Origin: Serpens sp964410065 | GTDB lineage: Bacteria > Pseudomonadota > Gammaproteobacteria > Pseudomonadales > Pseudomonadaceae | Reading direction: 5' to 3' | Length of the DNA stretch: 64,000 nt | Assembly (NCBI GenBank): GCA_964410065.1 | Contig: CAYPFO010000001.1 | Location: forward strand, 72,737 to 136,736 | Part shown: in pieces, positions 1-9,174 of the stretch | Layout of the letters: each line of letters begins with the position of its first letter | Numbering within the stretch: position 1 is the stretch's first letter | Notes under the pieces: model-generated | Database searches by the model: none | Seen by the model: the letters and a program-made list of their open reading frames with translations, nothing else | What the model was told of the DNA's origin: nothing | Made by a program: the position numbers and the translations under genes

Positions 1-1
1 C

Positions 2-1219
2 AAAAAGATCAACGCCGGTGAAGTCCTCTATATCGACCAGCACCTGTCGCACATGGCTGAACTGATCCGCCAGGGTGTTCTGCCTCAGGTCGATTACGCC
101 ATCATTGAAGCCGCTGCCATCACCGAAGACGGTCAGATCATTCCGACCGGCTCCGTGGGCAACTCGCCGATTTTCGTACAAACCGCCAAGCACGTGATCA
201 TCGAGCTGAACACTTCTGCTCCGCGTGAGTACGAAGGCATGCACGATATCTACGTGCCGGGCGCCGCCGGTGAGAATGCTCGTAAAGACATTCCTGTTTA
301 TGACATCAGCACCCGAATCGGCACCGTGGGCATTCCGGTCGACCCGGCCAAGGTGCGCGGTATCGTGCTGTCCAGCCAGCCGGACATCCCGTCGCCGCTG
401 TTCGAGCCAAACGAAGAAACCCAGAAGATCGCTGACAACCTGCTCGATTTCCTGCGCACAGAAGTGAAGGCCGGTCGCCTGACCAACAGCCTGGCTCCGC
501 TGCAGTCCGGTGTAGGCTCCGTGGCCAACGCCGTGTTGAACGGCATGCGCACCTCCGAGTTCAAGGACCTGGTGGTGGCTTCGGAAGTACTGCAGGACGG
601 CGTGTTCGACCTGATCGACGCAGGTGTGGTGAAGTTTGCCGCGGGTACTGCGTTCTCGCTGTCCAAGAAGCGCGTCGAGAACCTGGCGTCGGACATGGCC
701 AAGTACGCCGGTAAGGTGGTTTTCCGTCCGCAGGAAATCTCCAACCACCCGGAAGTGATCCGCCGCCTGGGCATCATTTCCTTCAACACCGCACTGGAAG
801 TGGACATCTACGGCAACGTGAACTCCACCCACGTCGGCGGCACCCACATGATGAACGGTATCGGCGGCTCGGGTGACTTCGCCCGTAATGCGCGTATCAG
901 CATCTTTGTGACCACTTCCACTGCCAAAAACGGCAACATCTCCTCGATCGTGCCCTTCGTCGCCCACGTCGACCACACCAACCATGATGTGGACTGCATC
1001 ATCACCGAGCAGGGTTTTGCAGACCTGCGCGGCCTGGCCCCGGTCGAGGCGGCCGAGCGCATCATCAACAACTGCATGCACCCTGATTACAAGCATCAGG
1101 CGATGGCCTACCTTGAAGAGGCCAAGACCCGCGGCGGCCATACCCCGCATGTGCTGGAAAAAGCGTTCTCCTGGCACACCAACCTGGCTGAACACGGCAC
1201 CATGCACCTGAAGAAGTAA
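2..1219 (+). CDS. Acetyl-CoA hydrolase/CoA-transferase family protein (5' truncated)
   Basis: The reading frame is open from the first bases of the window to the TAA at 1217, so the start codon lies outside. The product belongs to the acetyl-CoA hydrolase / succinate:acetate CoA-transferase family, which moves CoA between acetate and succinate (or other short acyl groups) through a glutamyl-CoA intermediate in the cytosol. Visible family features are the C-terminal glycine-rich stretch GGTHMMNGIGGSGDF followed by the segment ending IVPFVAHVDHTNHDVDCIITEQG. About 405 residues are present of an expected roughly 500. A strong terminator follows at 1282. The exact acyl acceptor cannot be told from sequence. 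Confidence 0.9.
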   Translation, partial: KKINAGEVLYIDQHLSHMAELIRQGVLPQVDYAIIEAAAITEDGQIIPTGSVGNSPIFVQTAKHVIIELNTSAPREYEGMHDIYVPGAAGENARKDIPVYDISTRIGTVGIPVDPAKVRGIVLSSQPDIPSPLFEPNEETQKIADNLLDFLRTEVKAGRLTNSLAPLQSGVGSVANAVLNGMRTSEFKDLVVASEVLQDGVFDLIDAGVVKFAAGTAFSLSKKRVENLASDMAKYAGKVVFRPQEISNHPEVIRRLGIISFNTALEVDIYGNVNSTHVGGTHMMNGIGGSGDFARNARISIFVTTSTAKNGNISSIVPFVAHVDHTNHDVDCIITEQGFADLRGLAPVEAAERIINNCMHPDYKHQAMAYLEEAKTRGGHTPHVLEKAFSWHTNLAEHGTMHLKK

Positions 1220-1281
1220 TCGGCACGAGCGATACCAGGCCCTAATGCCGCTCAAGCCTTTGAGCTGCAGCCGGGCCTTCC

Positions 1282-1325
1282 AAAAAATCCGATGCTGGGT
1301 AGCCGGCATTGGATTTTTTTGTTTT
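1282..1325 (+). terminator. Rho-independent terminator after the CoA-transferase gene
   Basis: An A-rich arm and a stem (AATCCgATGCTGG / CCGGCATtGGATT) with loop GTAG are followed by a run of seven T residues. It sits about 60 bp after the stop codon of the upstream gene. Confidence 0.85.
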
Positions 1326-1344
1326 TCCAGTCTTCATTAATGCC

Positions 1345-1430
1345 TGCGTTCGTCGCAGCTGCTGTGCGGTGTGAGGGATAGGCGCCAGGCGAATAAATTC
1401 GCCCCTACAGCGTGACTGGCAGCCCCGAGG
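1345..1430. repeat. 86-bp direct repeat, copy 1 (REP-like core)
   Basis: Nearly identical to 1644-1728; the two copies differ by one indel and a few substitutions. The core GGCGAATAAATTCGCC is a perfect 6-bp inverted repeat around TAAA and is followed by CCTACA, which resembles the REP-type extragenic palindromes of Pseudomonas. It lies in the 713-bp spacer 1220-1932, in which I see no convincing gene. Confidence 0.75.
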
Positions 1431-1643
1431 ATATTTGCCGTTCAGGCGCAACGGGCAGTTCCGTAGCGCGGGTGTCACCGGCCCGATACGTGCCTGGCTC
1501 AGAGGGTCATAGGACATGCGGTGCGTAGGGCGGCCTCGCCCGTTGCACGGTGTCAGGATGAGGAGGCGCAGTGTCCCGGGCAGCCCGCCGCAGGGAATTT
1601 CCGTGGGCGAGGTGTTCTTCGAATCATAGAAGGCAGATAAGTC

Positions 1644-1728
1644 TGCGTTCGTCGCAGCTGCTGTGCGATGTGAGGATAGGCGCCAGGCGAATAAATTCGC
1701 CCCTACAGCGTGATCGGCAGCCCCGAGG
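1644..1728. repeat. 86-bp direct repeat, copy 2 (REP-like core)
   Basis: Second copy of the element at 1345-1430, same orientation, with about 213 bp between the copies. It contains the same GGCGAATAAATTCGCC palindrome. The rest of the spacer up to the next gene at 1933 has only short frames without a recognisable product. Confidence 0.75.
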
Positions 1729-1932
1729 ACTGCGTGAGGTGGGGTTTCCCGCAGTGGCCATTCATCAGAAATACTCGGAGGCCCAAGATCACTGCAATCC
1801 CTTCCCAGAGCGTGGCGGGCAACGCGTCAAGGCCGTCATCAGCGAGCCGCAGCCGCTTCTGCGCAACACTTGCCGCTGGAAAACCGGATAATGGCGGCCA
1901 CTTCGTCTTGCTCGTTATTCTGGTAATCCCGC

Positions 1933-4137
1933 ATGGAAATCAAGGTCAACTTTCTCGACAACCTTCGACTTGAAGCCAAGTTCGATGATTTCACGGTGGT
2001 GGCGGATCAACCTATCCGTTACAAGGGCGATGGCTCCGCGCCGGGTCCGTTCGATTATTTCCTGGCTTCATCGGCCTTGTGTGCGGCCTACTTTGTAAAG
2101 CTCTACTGCCAGACGCGGAACATTCCCACCGAAAACATTCGTCTGTCGCAAAACAACATTGTCGATCCGGAAAACCGCTACAACCAGATCTTCAAGATTC
2201 AGGTCGAGTTGCCGGCAGACATCTCCGAAAAAGACCGCCAAGGCATTTTGCGTTCCATCGACCGCTGTACCGTGAAGAAGGTGGTGCAAACCGGGCCTGA
2301 GTTCATCATCGAAGAGGTGGAGAATCTCGACGCCGACGCCCAGGCGTTGCTGATGGTGAGTCCGGATTCCGAGACGAGCACTTATATACCGGGCAAGGAT
2401 CTGCCGCTGGAGCAAACCATCGCCACCATGTCCGGCATTCTGGCGGACCTGGGCATGAAGATTGAAATCGCCTCATGGCGCAATATCGTGCCCAATGTCT
2501 GGTCGCTGCATGTTCGCGATGCGCACTCGCCGATGTGTTTTACCAACGGCAAGGGCGCGACCAAGGAGGCCGCACTGGCGTCCTCGCTGGGCGAATTCAT
2601 CGAACGCCTGAACTGCAATTTCTTCTACAACGACCAGTTCTGGGGCGAAGACATCGCCAATGCGGCGTTTGTGCATTATCCGGAAGAGCGTTGGTTCAAG
2701 CCGGGTCGTAACGATGCGCTACCGGCTGAAATCCTCGACGCCCACTGCCTGGCGATTTACAACCCCGAGGGTGAGCTACGTGGCTCGCACCTGTACGACA
2801 CCAACTCGGGCAACGTAGAGCGAGGCATCTGCTCGCTGCCCTATGTGCGCAAGTCGGATGGCAAGGTGGTGTATTTCCCGTCCAACCTGATCGAAAACCT
2901 GTATTTGAGCAACGGCATGAGTGCCGGCAATACCTTGGCCGAAGCGCAGGTGCAGTGCCTGTCGGAAATTTTCGAGCGTGCGGTAAAGCGGGAGATCATC
3001 GAAGGTGAGATCGCGCTGCCGGATGTGCCGGCCGAGGTATTGGCGAAATACCCGGGGATTCTCGCCGGGATCAAGGGGCTGGAAGAGCAGGGCTTTCCGG
3101 TGCTGGTGAAGGATGCATCGCTGGGTGGGGAATTCCCGGTGATGTGCGTCACCTTGATGAACCCGCGTACCGGCGGCGTGTTTGCCTCGTTCGGCGCGCA
3201 CCCGAGCTTTGAAGTGGCGCTGGAGCGCAGTCTGACCGAACTGCTGCAGGGCCGCAGCTTCGAAGGCCTCAACGATTTACCGCAGCCGACCTTTGAAAGC
3301 CACGCGGTGACTGAGCCGAACAACGCTGTTGAGCACTTCATCGACTCCAGCGGTGTTGTCTCCTGGCGCTTCTTCAGTGCCAAGGCTGATTACGCGTTCG
3401 TCGAGTGGGACTTCTCCGGCCAGGGTAAAGACTCCAATGCCGAGGAAGCCGCGACCTTGTTCGGCATTCTCGAAGACATGGGCAAAGAAGTGTACATGGC
3501 GGTGTATGAGCACCTGGGCGCAACCGCCTGCCGCATGCTGGTGCCGGGCTACTCGGAAGTTTATCCGGTGGATGACCTCATCTGGGATAACACCAACAAG
3601 GCCCTGTTCTTCCGTGAGGACATCCTCAACCTGCATCGCCTGGACGACGACGAGCTGCAAGCGCTGGTCGAGCGGCTGGAAGAAAGCGAGCTGGATGATT
3701 ACACCGACATCAGCACCCTGATCGGCATTGAGTTTGACGACAACACGGACTGGGGCCAACTGACGATTCTCGAGTTGAAACTGCTGATCCATGTCGCCTT
3801 GCAGCGTTTCGATGAGGCGAAGGAGCTGGTGGAAACCTTCCTGCAGTACAACGACAACACCGTCGAGCGCGGCTTGTTCTACCAGGCCCTGAACGTGGTG
3901 CTGGAAGTGGTGCTGGACGACGAGTTGGAGATGGCCGACTACGAAGCCAACTTCCGCCGCATGTTCGGCAGAACCCGGATGGACGCCGCGCTGGGGTCCG
4001 TCGATGGCAGTGTACGCTTCTTCGGCCTGACGCCCACGAGCATGAAACTGGAAGGCCTCGACAGACACCTGCGACTCATCGAAAGCTTTAAAAAGCTGCA
4101 CAAGGCACGGGCGAATGTGTCGGCTCTAACCCGTTAA
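1933..4137 (+). CDS. ycaO: OsmC-YcaO fusion protein
   Basis: A 734-residue protein with two parts. Residues about 1-150 form an OsmC/Ohr-like domain (PLEGD-like segment YKGDGSAPGPFDYFLASSALC with a cysteine typical of OsmC peroxidases). Residues about 155-734 align along their length with E. coli YcaO (IPGKDLPLEQTIA, CFTNGKGATKEAALASSLGEFIERL, NLYLSNGMSAGNT, ASFGAHPSFEVALERSLTELLQGR). YcaO proteins use ATP to activate backbone amides; E. coli YcaO is linked to beta-methylthiolation of ribosomal protein S12. The OsmC extension is absent from E. coli YcaO. The gene stands alone between spacers and ends at a clear terminator. No strong ribosome binding site precedes ATG 1933, so the start is moderately certain. 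Confidence 0.9.
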   Translation: MEIKVNFLDNLRLEAKFDDFTVVADQPIRYKGDGSAPGPFDYFLASSALCAAYFVKLYCQTRNIPTENIRLSQNNIVDPENRYNQIFKIQVELPADISEKDRQGILRSIDRCTVKKVVQTGPEFIIEEVENLDADAQALLMVSPDSETSTYIPGKDLPLEQTIATMSGILADLGMKIEIASWRNIVPNVWSLHVRDAHSPMCFTNGKGATKEAALASSLGEFIERLNCNFFYNDQFWGEDIANAAFVHYPEERWFKPGRNDALPAEILDAHCLAIYNPEGELRGSHLYDTNSGNVERGICSLPYVRKSDGKVVYFPSNLIENLYLSNGMSAGNTLAEAQVQCLSEIFERAVKREIIEGEIALPDVPAEVLAKYPGILAGIKGLEEQGFPVLVKDASLGGEFPVMCVTLMNPRTGGVFASFGAHPSFEVALERSLTELLQGRSFEGLNDLPQPTFESHAVTEPNNAVEHFIDSSGVVSWRFFSAKADYAFVEWDFSGQGKDSNAEEAATLFGILEDMGKEVYMAVYEHLGATACRMLVPGYSEVYPVDDLIWDNTNKALFFREDILNLHRLDDDELQALVERLEESELDDYTDISTLIGIEFDDNTDWGQLTILELKLLIHVALQRFDEAKELVETFLQYNDNTVERGLFYQALNVVLEVVLDDELEMADYEANFRRMFGRTRMDAALGSVDGSVRFFGLTPTSMKLEGLDRHLRLIESFKKLHKARANVSALTR

Positions 4138-4150
4138 GCGCGCGGATAAG

Positions 4151-4177
4151 AAAAGCACCTTCGGGTGCTTTTTTGTT
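4151..4177 (+). terminator. Rho-independent terminator after ycaO
   Basis: AAAAGCACC-TTCG-GGTGCTTTTTT: a tight stem with a TTCG tetraloop and a T run, 13 bp after the stop codon. Confidence 0.92.
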
Positions 4178-4249
4178 GCTGGGGTTCTGCCTGCCGTAAC
4201 CTACCTGGTGCTGCATTTCAGCGGGTATTGGCTTTCTACGGATAATAAA

Positions 4250-4366
4250 AAAGCCGGTTGTGTACCGCTTCGCTTAGGCATTAACAGCTCTGGATTAAGG
4301 GTTTTGAAAGAGAGCTCCGTGCCGGCTCACACCCCTGGCCTTGAAAGTCCGGATTCGGTTTCATAC
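4250..4366. repeat. Unidentified dispersed repeat, copy 1
   Basis: About 115 bp that aligns, with small gaps, to 7490-7612 on the same strand. Shared landmarks in order are AAAGCC, GCTTCG-TTAGGC, TTAAC-GCTCTGGA, AGGGTT-TGAAA, CCGTGCCG or TCGTGCCG, and CACACCCC. It fills most of the gene-free spacer 4138-4497. No reading frame is shared between the copies, so a non-coding or mobile-element origin is more likely than a protein. Confidence 0.6.
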
Positions 4367-4497
4367 GCCATAAATCCGCCCTTTTTCCGTTAGTCCCCTT
4401 TTCCGCTAACGCATTCATGGGATGGCACGCTCAGCCGATAGAAGCATTAAGTATCATTGCAATGTAAGAAACGCTGAGAGTGCAACGGAGTGAAGGC

Positions 4498-5979
4498 TTG
4501 AAGGGCAAAGCGGGAATTTTAACAGGCTCCATACTGATTCTTGCGCTGATGCCCATGTGGGTCTTCGTTCTGAGTGAGATCAAGCATGAACGCGCCTTGA
4601 CCGAAAGTGCTGCGCGAAATGATGCGATGAATCTGGCGACAGCCTTTGAAGCGCATGTGCACAGCGTGATCAGGTTGATGGATATCATTTTGTTGGATAT
4701 GCGCGAGGACGTGCTTGAGTATTCCGACTTCCACAGCTACCTCAGGAGAGAGCTGAAGGCCTACGGCAGCTTCGTTGCGCAATTTGCGGCGATTAACGAG
4801 GAGGGCCGGTTGATGTATTCCAATCTCGCTCCGGAAACCGAGCCAGTGGACCTGAGCGACCGTGAGCACTTCCGGATTCACCGTGACAACCCCGAAGTCG
4901 ACCGTTTGTTCATCAGCAAGCCGGTACTGGGCCGGGTATCGCAACAGTGGACAATTCAGTTCACCCGCCCCGTTCGCAAGGACGGCCAATTTGCCGGTGT
5001 ACTGGTCCATTCCGTACCCACCAGTTTTTTTTCTGACTACTACGAGCAAATCGATGTTGGGCCGAACGGCAGCATTGTGTTGCTCGGCACCGACCGCAGC
5101 GTGCGTGCGATCGCCTCCGGATCTCCTCGCCCCGAGCGTTACGGTCAATTCACGGTGCCCGAGAGCAAACCCTATTTTGACTCGAACAGCCCCGAGCGTG
5201 GCTATTTCGAGGGTGTAAGCAGCATTGATGGCGAGTACCACCTTGGCGCTTATCGGCGCCTGAACGAGTATGGCGTTGTGGTGGTAGTACTGTTGGCCCC
5301 TAAGGATTTTTTGGCGGACCATCACGAGCGCAGGGAGTTGCTGATCGTCTCGGCGAGCATCATTTCGGTGCTGTTATTCGCCGTGGGGATTTTGATCTTC
5401 GTGCTGAGCCGTCGCTATTTCCAAAACACCGCCAGCCTTCGTCTGGCTCATGATCAACTGTCCCAGTTCGCGAATACTGACGCGCTGACCGGCGTGAGCA
5501 GCCGCCGCTCGTTCCTACATAGCCTTGAAGCAGAACTCGCTGGGACTGATCGTCATGGTGATTTTCTGAGCCTGCTGATGCTGGATATCGACCATTTCAA
5601 ACGCGTCAACGACTGTTATGGGCACCCAATCGGCGACGCGGTGCTCAAGCAATTCACTACCATCTGTACCCGCATGCTTCGCTCTCATGACCTTTTTGGC
5701 CGGCTCGGCGGCGAAGAGTTTGCCATAGCCTTGCCGCACACGGACGCCGAAGGCGCACGCTGCGTCGCCGAGAAAATTCGCCTTGCCATAGCCCAGACAC
5801 CGATCATGACGCCAGCCGGGACTATCCCCATCACTGTCAGCATGGGCTTGGCGTGCGCGCCCATAGATCGAGTTGATGTCGATCAGCTAATCGCAAAAGC
5901 CGACGGCGCGCTTTACGCAGCCAAGCACGAGGGTCGCAACCAAGTGCGTGTTGCGGGTGAACAGCAGGGCCAAGTCTAG
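4498..5979 (+). CDS. Membrane-anchored diguanylate cyclase (Cache-type sensor plus GGDEF)
   Basis: The 493-residue product should make cyclic di-GMP from two GTP at the inner membrane. A first membrane helix near residues 5-25 is followed by a roughly 250-residue periplasmic sensor of the dCache type, a second helix near 280-305 (ELLIVSASIISVLLFAVGILIFVL), then a GGDEF domain. The active-site motif GGEEF is at 404-408 and an intact product-inhibition site RSHD lies five residues before it, so the enzyme is probably active and feedback-inhibited. I chose TTG 4498 because GGAG at 4487 is seven bases upstream; GTG 4480 is possible but has its purine box too close. The ligand is unknown. It is monocistronic. 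Confidence 0.88.
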   Translation: MKGKAGILTGSILILALMPMWVFVLSEIKHERALTESAARNDAMNLATAFEAHVHSVIRLMDIILLDMREDVLEYSDFHSYLRRELKAYGSFVAQFAAINEEGRLMYSNLAPETEPVDLSDREHFRIHRDNPEVDRLFISKPVLGRVSQQWTIQFTRPVRKDGQFAGVLVHSVPTSFFSDYYEQIDVGPNGSIVLLGTDRSVRAIASGSPRPERYGQFTVPESKPYFDSNSPERGYFEGVSSIDGEYHLGAYRRLNEYGVVVVVLLAPKDFLADHHERRELLIVSASIISVLLFAVGILIFVLSRRYFQNTASLRLAHDQLSQFANTDALTGVSSRRSFLHSLEAELAGTDRHGDFLSLLMLDIDHFKRVNDCYGHPIGDAVLKQFTTICTRMLRSHDLFGRLGGEEFAIALPHTDAEGARCVAEKIRLAIAQTPIMTPAGTIPITVSMGLACAPIDRVDVDQLIAKADGALYAAKHEGRNQVRVAGEQQGQV

Positions 5980-6019
5980 ATTGCCACTGCGACGCGGCTC
6001 GGCCGCAAAACGGATCGAC

Positions 6020-6586
6020 TCAGCGTTTGATCAGAGAAATCTTCGTCCCTTCGATGCTGACTCCGGCCATTAGCCCTTGCTGATCAAAGATGAACGCATA
6101 GGCATCATCCTTGAGTGTCGTGCTCGACAGGTTCTTCGCTACGCCTTCGTCAACCACAACCACAGTGGGTCCTACTCCGATCTCCCAGCCCTTGGTTTCG
6201 CGCACGTAGTTCAGAGCTTTGTCGGTCATTAGGAACACGGCATAACCGTAAGACTGAGCGCCAGCCTGCAGCCCCCAGGATCCGCTGACGGAGTTGTAGT
6301 AAGCATCCACGTTTGAGCCGCGCATCAACACGCCTTCGCCATAGCTACCGCCGAAAACCAGTCCTGCCTTGATGATGTTCGGGAAGACCAGAACGGCCTT
6401 GGCTTTGCTCGAAATGGTCTCGGCAAAGGGATGGGTCTTGTAGAGTATTTCCAGGGCCTGCCGGGCATCGGCATCCAGGTCTTCGGCAGATGCGGCGCTT
6501 GCGTTATTAAGCAGGCTCGCTGTTGCCAGCCAGAAGGTCGCGAGAATGATTGCGAAAAAGAACCTCAGGGGTTGGGTCATTTTCAT
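6020..6586 (-). CDS. SYLF-domain (YSC84-like) exported protein
   Basis: A 188-residue protein of the YSC84/SYLF lipid-binding family. Residues 1-34 form a signal peptide (QPLRFFFAIILATFWLATASLLNNASA), so the mature protein is periplasmic or outer-membrane associated. The family hallmarks KAVLVFPNIIKAGLVFGGSYGEGVL, the SGSWGLQAGAQSYGYAVFLMT stretch and the glycine-rich repeats are visible. Bacterial members bind phospholipid but their role is poorly known. The start at 6586 is supported by AGGAG immediately upstream; a longer frame to 6781 has no coding character. It is divergent from the M23 peptidase gene. Confidence 0.85.
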   Translation of the reverse strand: MKMTQPLRFFFAIILATFWLATASLLNNASAASAEDLDADARQALEILYKTHPFAETISSKAKAVLVFPNIIKAGLVFGGSYGEGVLMRGSNVDAYYNSVSGSWGLQAGAQSYGYAVFLMTDKALNYVRETKGWEIGVGPTVVVVDEGVAKNLSSTTLKDDAYAFIFDQQGLMAGVSIEGTKISLIKR

Positions 6587-6799
6587 GCTCCTCTCAGGGA
6601 ATGCATCGATGAGCCCCGCCGAATGGGCGCCTGTTCGGAAGCAGACGCCCCCCGGCCGACGGCGCGCGTATGAGGCTGAACTAACCTTTTGGCGATCTGC
6701 AGAACGGATAGTTCCGGTGGTCGCTATGCCGTGATGATCCCTTCGCCGGCCGGCCAAGGCAGCTTCAAAGCCGTTCAACATCCACCATGCGGGGACTGC

Positions 6800-7456
6800 A
6801 TGTCCGAATTCAGGGTTACGCGTCAGACGCCTGTCCGCCGATTAGCTTCAGTGCTGGGTGCACAGGTATTGATCGTCACGTTAGCCCTCTCACATAGCCA
6901 AACTGTTCTGGGTGATACCTGCATCCCCGGTGGGGATGATGTAGAAGGTTCAGCCGAAAGGGCAGGTCCTACCGGCGCTACAGGCAATTCGGCTGAGCGG
7001 GAGAGTGCGCAGTTGCTCCCGGCCGCGCGGTTGATCATCCCGGTTATGGGTTTCATGCGCGTGAGCCTTCGGGATTCCTTCTACGAATGCCGCGGCGAGC
7101 GCCGTCACGAAGGTATTGATATCGCAGCGGCACTGCGAACCCCCGTCATCGCCGCCGGCGATGGAACTGTGGCCAAGCTATTCAATAGCGTGGCTGGCGG
7201 GTACACGATCTACCAGTTCGATCCCGATGCGACGTTCGTTTACTACTACGCGCACCTTGACGCATACGCTCCCGGGCTGAGAGAGGGCGCGACGCTGAAG
7301 CGCGGGGATTTGCTCGGGTATGTGGGGGTGACAGGTAACGCGGCGGCGGATGCACCGCATCTGCATTTCGAGATTCTTCGGTTGGAGGCCGACAAGAAGT
7401 GGTGGGAAGGCGAGGCGGTGAATCCGTACCCATTCCTTAATGATGCGGAGCGCTGA
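6800..7456 (+). CDS. Exported M23 (LytM-type) metallopeptidase
   Basis: A 218-residue protein with an N-terminal signal sequence (residues 12-38) and a C-terminal peptidase M23 domain that cleaves peptidoglycan cross-links or activates amidases in the periplasm. The zinc ligands are all present: His103 and Asp107 in RRHEGIDIA and His189 in HLHFE, with catalytic His187. The domain therefore looks enzymatically competent. A low-complexity linker (residues 40-72) separates signal and domain. ATG 6800 was chosen because it starts directly before the signal peptide and has GGGGA upstream; the open frame from 6689 is not needed. The native substrate is not evident. Confidence 0.85.
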   Translation: MSEFRVTRQTPVRRLASVLGAQVLIVTLALSHSQTVLGDTCIPGGDDVEGSAERAGPTGATGNSAERESAQLLPAARLIIPVMGFMRVSLRDSFYECRGERRHEGIDIAAALRTPVIAAGDGTVAKLFNSVAGGYTIYQFDPDATFVYYYAHLDAYAPGLREGATLKRGDLLGYVGVTGNAAADAPHLHFEILRLEADKKWWEGEAVNPYPFLNDAER

Positions 7457-7489
7457 CTGGCGGGATGGGTGTTGAGGCATCTGAGAAAT

Positions 7490-7612
7490 CAAAGCCAGTT
7501 TCTGGCCGGCTTCGTTTAGGCTTTTAACCGCTCTGGAGTGAGGGTTCTGAAATGAGGCTTCGTGCCGACTACCTTGACCCACACCCCAAGCCGTGTGAGT
7601 CCTGGATCTGGC
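7490..7612. repeat. Unidentified dispersed repeat, copy 2
   Basis: Second copy of the element described at 4250-4366, roughly 70 percent identical by eye. It lies in the 507-bp spacer 7457-7963. The rest of that spacer contains only a short frame (7698-7913) with no recognisable product. Confidence 0.6.
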
Positions 7613-7963
7613 TTGGCTGAACCTCCTACTGCCCAGGAGTTGCCGTTGGCCTAGACGCTCCGTACATTTCAAAGCAAAACCTGCCATATCCGTACCCATG
7701 AAGCCTCGCGATGGCAGCTATGCGAAGAGGCAGCCCTTCATGGTTACTGGCGGGTACCCACAGGTAATGAACAATCGGGCTGCGGCCTTTACAGCTCCTT
7801 CTTTTTTAGTCCAGATCAGGTCTAGTCCAGATAAATGTCACGTTTATTCTTGGCCATGCTGCCTGCTCCTAGGGTCGTTCAGGCCAATCTTGAGCCGCAT
7901 TCAAGACTGCTAGTGTTGCATCTTAAATGCCACACAAGATAACCCTGCCTTTGGAGCTGTACC

Positions 7964-8914
7964 ATGGAAAAACTCAGACATAGCCCTGGAAACCTTACGT
8001 GCCATAGTGAACGAACAGGCTTCTATTCTGAGGGTGTCTGGTGTGCAGCCACGCTGCACCGGCCGGCAGTCGACAGCCAGCATGCCAGGCCAGCCATTCT
8101 TATGGTGCACGGATGGGGCGGCATCCAGAACGCACTAACGGTGCCTTTCTATGAAGAGTTCACCCGGGCCGGGTATGTTGTCATGACGTTTGACTACCGC
8201 GGCTGGGGCGAGAGTGCAGGGCTTCCCCGGCAGACCATTTCGGTTCGTCAGCGCATGCGGGATGCGGATGCCGCCCTTGCATTTCTCAAGTCCCATTCAA
8301 GCATTGATCCCGCCCGAATCGTGGTTTGGGGGTCTTCGCTCGGCGGTGGCCATGCGGTAGAGCTTGCCGCAGATCACCCCGAACTGGCTGGGGTGATCGC
8401 CCAGGTTCCCATGCTGGATGGCAGGGCTGCGGTACTGGCAGTGCCTGCCCTCCGCTTAATGCGATTCGCACTTTGCAGTTTGGCCGATCTGATCAAACCC
8501 GGGCACCCGGTTTATATTCCGGTTGTCAGCGAACCTGGGGCTTTTTCTTCAATGGATAGGGATGACGCCAATACGGCGCTGAAACTGGCTGAGCGCAGTG
8601 TGGGGCGCAAGTATGATAACCGTGTCGCCGCGCGCTCCCTGATGACAATGGGCCCCTATCGCCCGCTCAAACGATTGAAGGAAATTCAGGTTCCAATTTT
8701 ATTGTTGGGAGCCACTGAGGATACGGTCGCTCCCTTTGTAGAGTCCGCAATTAGCAAAGTAAACAATAGCTACATCACAGTAGAAACGATTAAAGCCAAC
8801 CATTTCGAACCTTACTTTGAACCTGTTTTCAGCGAGGTCATACGCAAGGAACTGGAATTCCTGCAAAGCCTACATCACGCCGTCGATAATAGGCGGCAAC
8901 AGAGCGTGGCGTAG
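7964..8914 (+). CDS. Alpha/beta hydrolase
   Basis: A 316-residue cytosolic hydrolase without signal peptide. The fold signatures are the oxyanion region HGWGG (near residue 50), the nucleophile elbow GSSLGG (serine near 124), an acid residue in GATEDTVAP (near 252) and a catalytic histidine in NHFEPY (near 279). The order is that of the dienelactone hydrolase / X-Pro dipeptidyl peptidase-like branch. The substrate cannot be assigned. GGAG upstream supports ATG 7964. It is flanked by non-coding spacers and shows no operon partner. The spacer after it (8915-9174) holds a small palindrome (GGTAGCTACC) and nothing else recognisable. Confidence 0.8.
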   Translation: MEKLRHSPGNLTCHSERTGFYSEGVWCAATLHRPAVDSQHARPAILMVHGWGGIQNALTVPFYEEFTRAGYVVMTFDYRGWGESAGLPRQTISVRQRMRDADAALAFLKSHSSIDPARIVVWGSSLGGGHAVELAADHPELAGVIAQVPMLDGRAAVLAVPALRLMRFALCSLADLIKPGHPVYIPVVSEPGAFSSMDRDDANTALKLAERSVGRKYDNRVAARSLMTMGPYRPLKRLKEIQVPILLLGATEDTVAPFVESAISKVNNSYITVETIKANHFEPYFEPVFSEVIRKELEFLQSLHHAVDNRRQQSVA

Positions 8915-9174
8915 TTGGCTTAGCGCTGACTGCTGTCTGCTCGAAACGGCTGGCGGATCCATGCCAGTCGTCGACGGGCAGCTTCTGGCTGATCTCTGTC
9001 GGCGGTAGCTACCGACCAGGAGCAGGGCTGAACACTACGAAAATTACTCCACTTGCGGTCCAGACATCGGTGAGGTCGCCAAGCGATGCGCTGAATCTTT
9101 GGGCGCTTCTCAGTTGCTTCTCTTCCTGGGGACACGATTCTCTTTGCGCCCCAAAGCCACGCGCATACCCCCGC

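Noticed and set aside
1571..1973. Two overlapping small frames in the spacer before ycaO
   Set aside because: They run through the 86-bp repeat and into the start of ycaO, and show no coding character.
7698..7913. Possible small gene of 71 codons before the alpha/beta hydrolase
   Set aside because: No ribosome site, mixed composition and no similarity to any family I know.
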